Shown here one piece after another: positions 62,173 through 64,000 of a DNA stretch of 64,000 bases. The stretch comes from Paracraurococcus lichenis (GTDB lineage Bacteria; Pseudomonadota; Alphaproteobacteria; Acetobacterales; Acetobacteraceae), in the NCBI RefSeq assembly GCF_030657435.1, contig NZ_JAUTWS010000021.1:1-64000 (forward strand). The letters are read 5' to 3'. Both the position numbers and the translations under genes were made by a program. The notes below the pieces were generated by a model. That model saw only the letters and a list, made by a program, of their open reading frames with translations, ran no database searches and was not told the DNA's origin. The first letter of the stretch is position 1, and each line of letters begins with the position of its first letter.

Positions 62173-63519
62173 TCAGGGCTCGCGCCGGTCCGGGTTGAAG
62201 TGGCGCTGCAGCCTGGCGCCATAGGCACCGTAGTCCTGCTGCCGCTCCGGCAGTTCGGCGGCATAGCGTGTCACGCGCTGCGGGAAGCGCGTCTCGAACA
62301 TGAAGGCCATGGTGCCTTCCAGCTTGTGCGGCTTGAGCGGCGCATTGGAGGCGCCCTCGAAGGCCTCCATGTCCGGGCCGTGCGGCAGCATGCAGTTGTG
62401 CAGGCTGAATCCGCCGGGGACGAAGCCATGCGGCTTGGCGTCGTACTGGCCGTAGATCAGGCCCATGAACTCGCTCATGATGTTCATGTGGTACCAGGGT
62501 GGCCGGAAGGTGTTCTCCGCCACCATCCAGCGGTCGGGGAAGATGACGAAGTCGATGTTCGCCGTGCCCGGCGTCTCGCTCGGCGAGGTCAGCACGGTGA
62601 AGATGCTGGGATCGGCATGGTCGAAGAGCAGCGGCCCGACCGGCGAGAAGCGGCGCAGGTCGTATTTGTAGGGCGCGTAGTTGCCGTGCCAGGCGACGAC
62701 GTCGAGCGGCGAGGCGGCGAGCTCGGCCGCCCAGAGATTGCCGCTCCACTTCACCACCATGCGGGTCGGGACCTCGCGATCCTCGTAGCTGGCGACGGGC
62801 GTCATGAAGTCGCGCGGGTTGGCGAGGCAATTGGCGCCGATCGGCCCGCGCTCCGGCAGGGTCAGGGCGCCGCCGTAATTCTCGCAGAGATAGCCGCGGA
62901 CCGGGCCGGCGGGAAGCTCGGCGCGGAACTTCACGCCGCGCGGCACCACCGCCATCTCGCCGGGCGCGATGTCGATGGTGCCGAACTCGGTCGCCAGCCG
63001 CAGCGCGCCCTGCTGCGGGACGAAGAGCATCTCGGCATCGGCGTTGTAGAAGACCTCGTCCGCCATCGAGCGCGTCGCGACATAGACATGCGCCGCCATG
63101 CCGGACTGGGTCGCGGCATCGCCCGCGGTGGTGACGGTGCGGATGCCCTGGAGCAGGGTCAGCCCCTCGGCCGGGATCGGCACCGGGCTCCAGCGCAGCG
63201 GCTGGATCGGCATCTCCACCTCGGCGCAGGGCGCGGTGCGCCACAGGCCGGCATCGATCCTCTCGAACCGCCCCCAATGCGCGACGGTCGGGCGGATACG
63301 GTAGAGCCAGGACCGCTCGTTGGAGGCGCGGGGCGCGGTGAAGGGGGAGCCGGACAATTGCTCGGCATAGAGCCCATAGGCGCATCTCTGCGGGCTGTTG
63401 CGGCCGATCGGCAGGGCGCCGGGCAGCGCCTCCGTCTCGAACTGGTTGCCGAAGCCGGTCATGTAGCCGGGCTCGCCGGTCCCGGCGCGCGCCGGGCTCA
63501 TGGGCTGGACGACGGTCAT
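62173..63519 (-). CDS. hmgA: Homogentisate 1,2-dioxygenase
   Basis: A 448-residue iron enzyme opening the homogentisate ring in tyrosine and phenylalanine breakdown. It begins near [19 protein letters not shown]. The iron ligands are in [17 protein letters not shown] (His and Glu) and [13 protein letters not shown] (His). The segment [22 protein letters not shown] (here [17 protein letters not shown]) belongs to the cupin core. I choose the ATG at 63519 because GGAGGG is 8 bases upstream; the frame extends to 63543. Other tyrosine-pathway genes probably lie outside the window. The partial hydrolase gene follows 30 bases upstream, same strand. Confidence 0.95.
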   Translation of the reverse strand: MTVVQPMSPARAGTGEPGYMTGFGNQFETEALPGALPIGRNSPQRCAYGLYAEQLSGSPFTAPRASNERSWLYRIRPTVAHWGRFERIDAGLWRTAPCAEVEMPIQPLRWSPVPIPAEGLTLLQGIRTVTTAGDAATQSGMAAHVYVATRSMADEVFYNADAEMLFVPQQGALRLATEFGTIDIAPGEMAVVPRGVKFRAELPAGPVRGYLCENYGGALTLPERGPIGANCLANPRDFMTPVASYEDREVPTRMVVKWSGNLWAAELAASPLDVVAWHGNYAPYKYDLRRFSPVGPLLFDHADPSIFTVLTSPSETPGTANIDFVIFPDRWMVAENTFRPPWYHMNIMSEFMGLIYGQYDAKPHGFVPGGFSLHNCMLPHGPDMEAFEGASNAPLKPHKLEGTMAFMFETRFPQRVTRYAAELPERQQDYGAYGARLQRHFNPDRREP

Positions 63520-63549
63520 GGCATGGCCCTCCGTATCAGGCATTCCACT

Positions 63550-64000
63550 CTAGCGCTCGATCTCGGCCGACTTCATGGCGTCGCCATGCTCCAGCGCCTT
63601 CCACATCTCGACGTCGCGCTCGGCGGTCCAGATGCGCGGGCGGTCGAGGCCCTTGGCCTCGTCATAGGCGCGGGAGACGTTGAAGGGCATGCAGTGCTCG
63701 AAGATCACCCAGCTGCCGTATTTCGGGCGCATCGAGCCCATCGCCTCGTCATAGACCTGCTTCAGGGTGGCGCCCTTGGCGACGCCCGCCTTGGCGATGG
63801 CGAAGAGGTCGGAGGTGAAGGCGGCGGTGCCGGCCAGGCCTTCCTCGACCTCGGCCCTGGTCACGAGGCTGCGGCCGCGGCCGGGCACCAGCTTCTCCGC
63901 GCCCAGCGCCTTCACCGCCGCCAGCGTCGAGGGCCAGTCGGTGAAATGCGCATCGCCGCAATAGGGCGTGGCGCCGAACTCCACGGTGTCGCCGGCGAAG
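63550..64000 (-). CDS. Metallo-beta-lactamase-fold hydrolase (partial, C-terminal part)
   Basis: The frame enters from beyond 64000 and reads FAGDTVEFGATPYCGDAHFTDWPSTLAAVKALGAEKLVPGRGRSLV, typical of the C-terminal half of MBL-fold hydrolases: GDT(V) holds the conserved metal-binding Asp, and PGRGRSLV is the place of the PGHG motif, here with an unusual Arg instead of His. The remainder (AAFTSDLFAIAKAGVAKGATLKQVYDEAMGSM) is an alpha-helical extension and the stop is at 63550. The first half, with the HxHxDH motif, is outside the window. It lies upstream of hmgA and probably in the same transcript. Exact substrate unknown. Confidence 0.8.
   Translation of the reverse strand, partial: FAGDTVEFGATPYCGDAHFTDWPSTLAAVKALGAEKLVPGRGRSLVTRAEVEEGLAGTAAFTSDLFAIAKAGVAKGATLKQVYDEAMGSMRPKYGSWVIFEHCMPFNVSRAYDEAKGLDRPRIWTAERDVEMWKALEHGDAMKSAEIER

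Noticed and set aside
1..64000. CRISPR array, tRNA or rRNA genes
   Set aside because: No regularly spaced direct repeats, cloverleaf-like segments or rRNA-like stretches were noticed on either strand by eye.

Overview
The window is GC-rich, densely coded DNA that looks like the chromosome of an alphaproteobacterium, most likely of the Acetobacteraceae (Roseomonas-like). This is inferred from base composition, the hopanoid genes, a fused NarK1-NarK2 transporter, PutA without a DNA-binding domain, and the gene neighbourhoods. No rRNA, tRNA or CRISPR was seen, and no species can be named.

Layout: (1) 1-10,513 is accessory and partly decayed. It holds the end of an IS3-type element, a branched-chain-amino-acid/amide-type ABC transporter operon with a permease-ATPase fusion and a DUF1028 protein, a gene-free stretch with nested inverted repeats, a 14-TM MFS exporter, and a graveyard (8,199-10,513) where an oxidase, a patatin lipase and a PHB-depolymerase-like esterase are all broken and interleaved with IS6- and IS630-type remnants. 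(2) 10,569-22,589 is housekeeping: DUF1080 protein, PutA coupled to an MFS transporter, an OYE-type reductase, an unusual methyltransferase-HNH nuclease fusion, a glycosyltransferase, endonuclease III, a DUF2244 protein and an XRE regulator with a readable promoter. (3) 22,797-46,096 is envelope biology dominated by hopanoids in several blocks: copC-copD-hpnN-lnt; ispH, hpnH and a lipoprotein; hpnA-hpnB-shc-hpnG; and hpnM with a second, paralogous lipoprotein. Between them lie a Fur-box-like palindrome with piuC, an SDR, an MFS transporter, and a class II aldolase with a divergent LysR regulator. (4) 46,746-61,150 is one continuous minus-strand block, probably an 11-gene nitrate respiration operon: narK1K2, narG, narH, narJ, narI, a parvulin isomerase, hemerythrin, moeA, beta-carbonic anhydrase, nnrS and a carboxymuconolactone-decarboxylase-type protein. 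A cysteine-free Crp/Fnr regulator is divergent from it, with one FNR/NNR-type box in front of each side. (5) 62,173-64,000 has hmgA and a partial metallo-beta-lactamase-fold hydrolase.

How the genes work together: IspH helps supply isoprenoid precursors; Shc cyclises squalene to hopene; HpnH, HpnG, HpnB and HpnA are side-chain and elongation functions; HpnN (RND pump) and HpnM (MlaC-like) are implicated in hopanoid transport. The squalene-making genes (hpnC, hpnD, hpnE) are not in the window. Under oxygen limitation the Nar complex, served by NarK, NarJ and MoeA, would respire nitrate, with NnrS and hemerythrin plausibly handling NO or O2. The least explained parts are the paired lipoproteins beside hopanoid genes, the methyltransferase-HNH fusion, the secreted protein at the Fur-like box, and the inverted-repeat element at 6,196-6,448.
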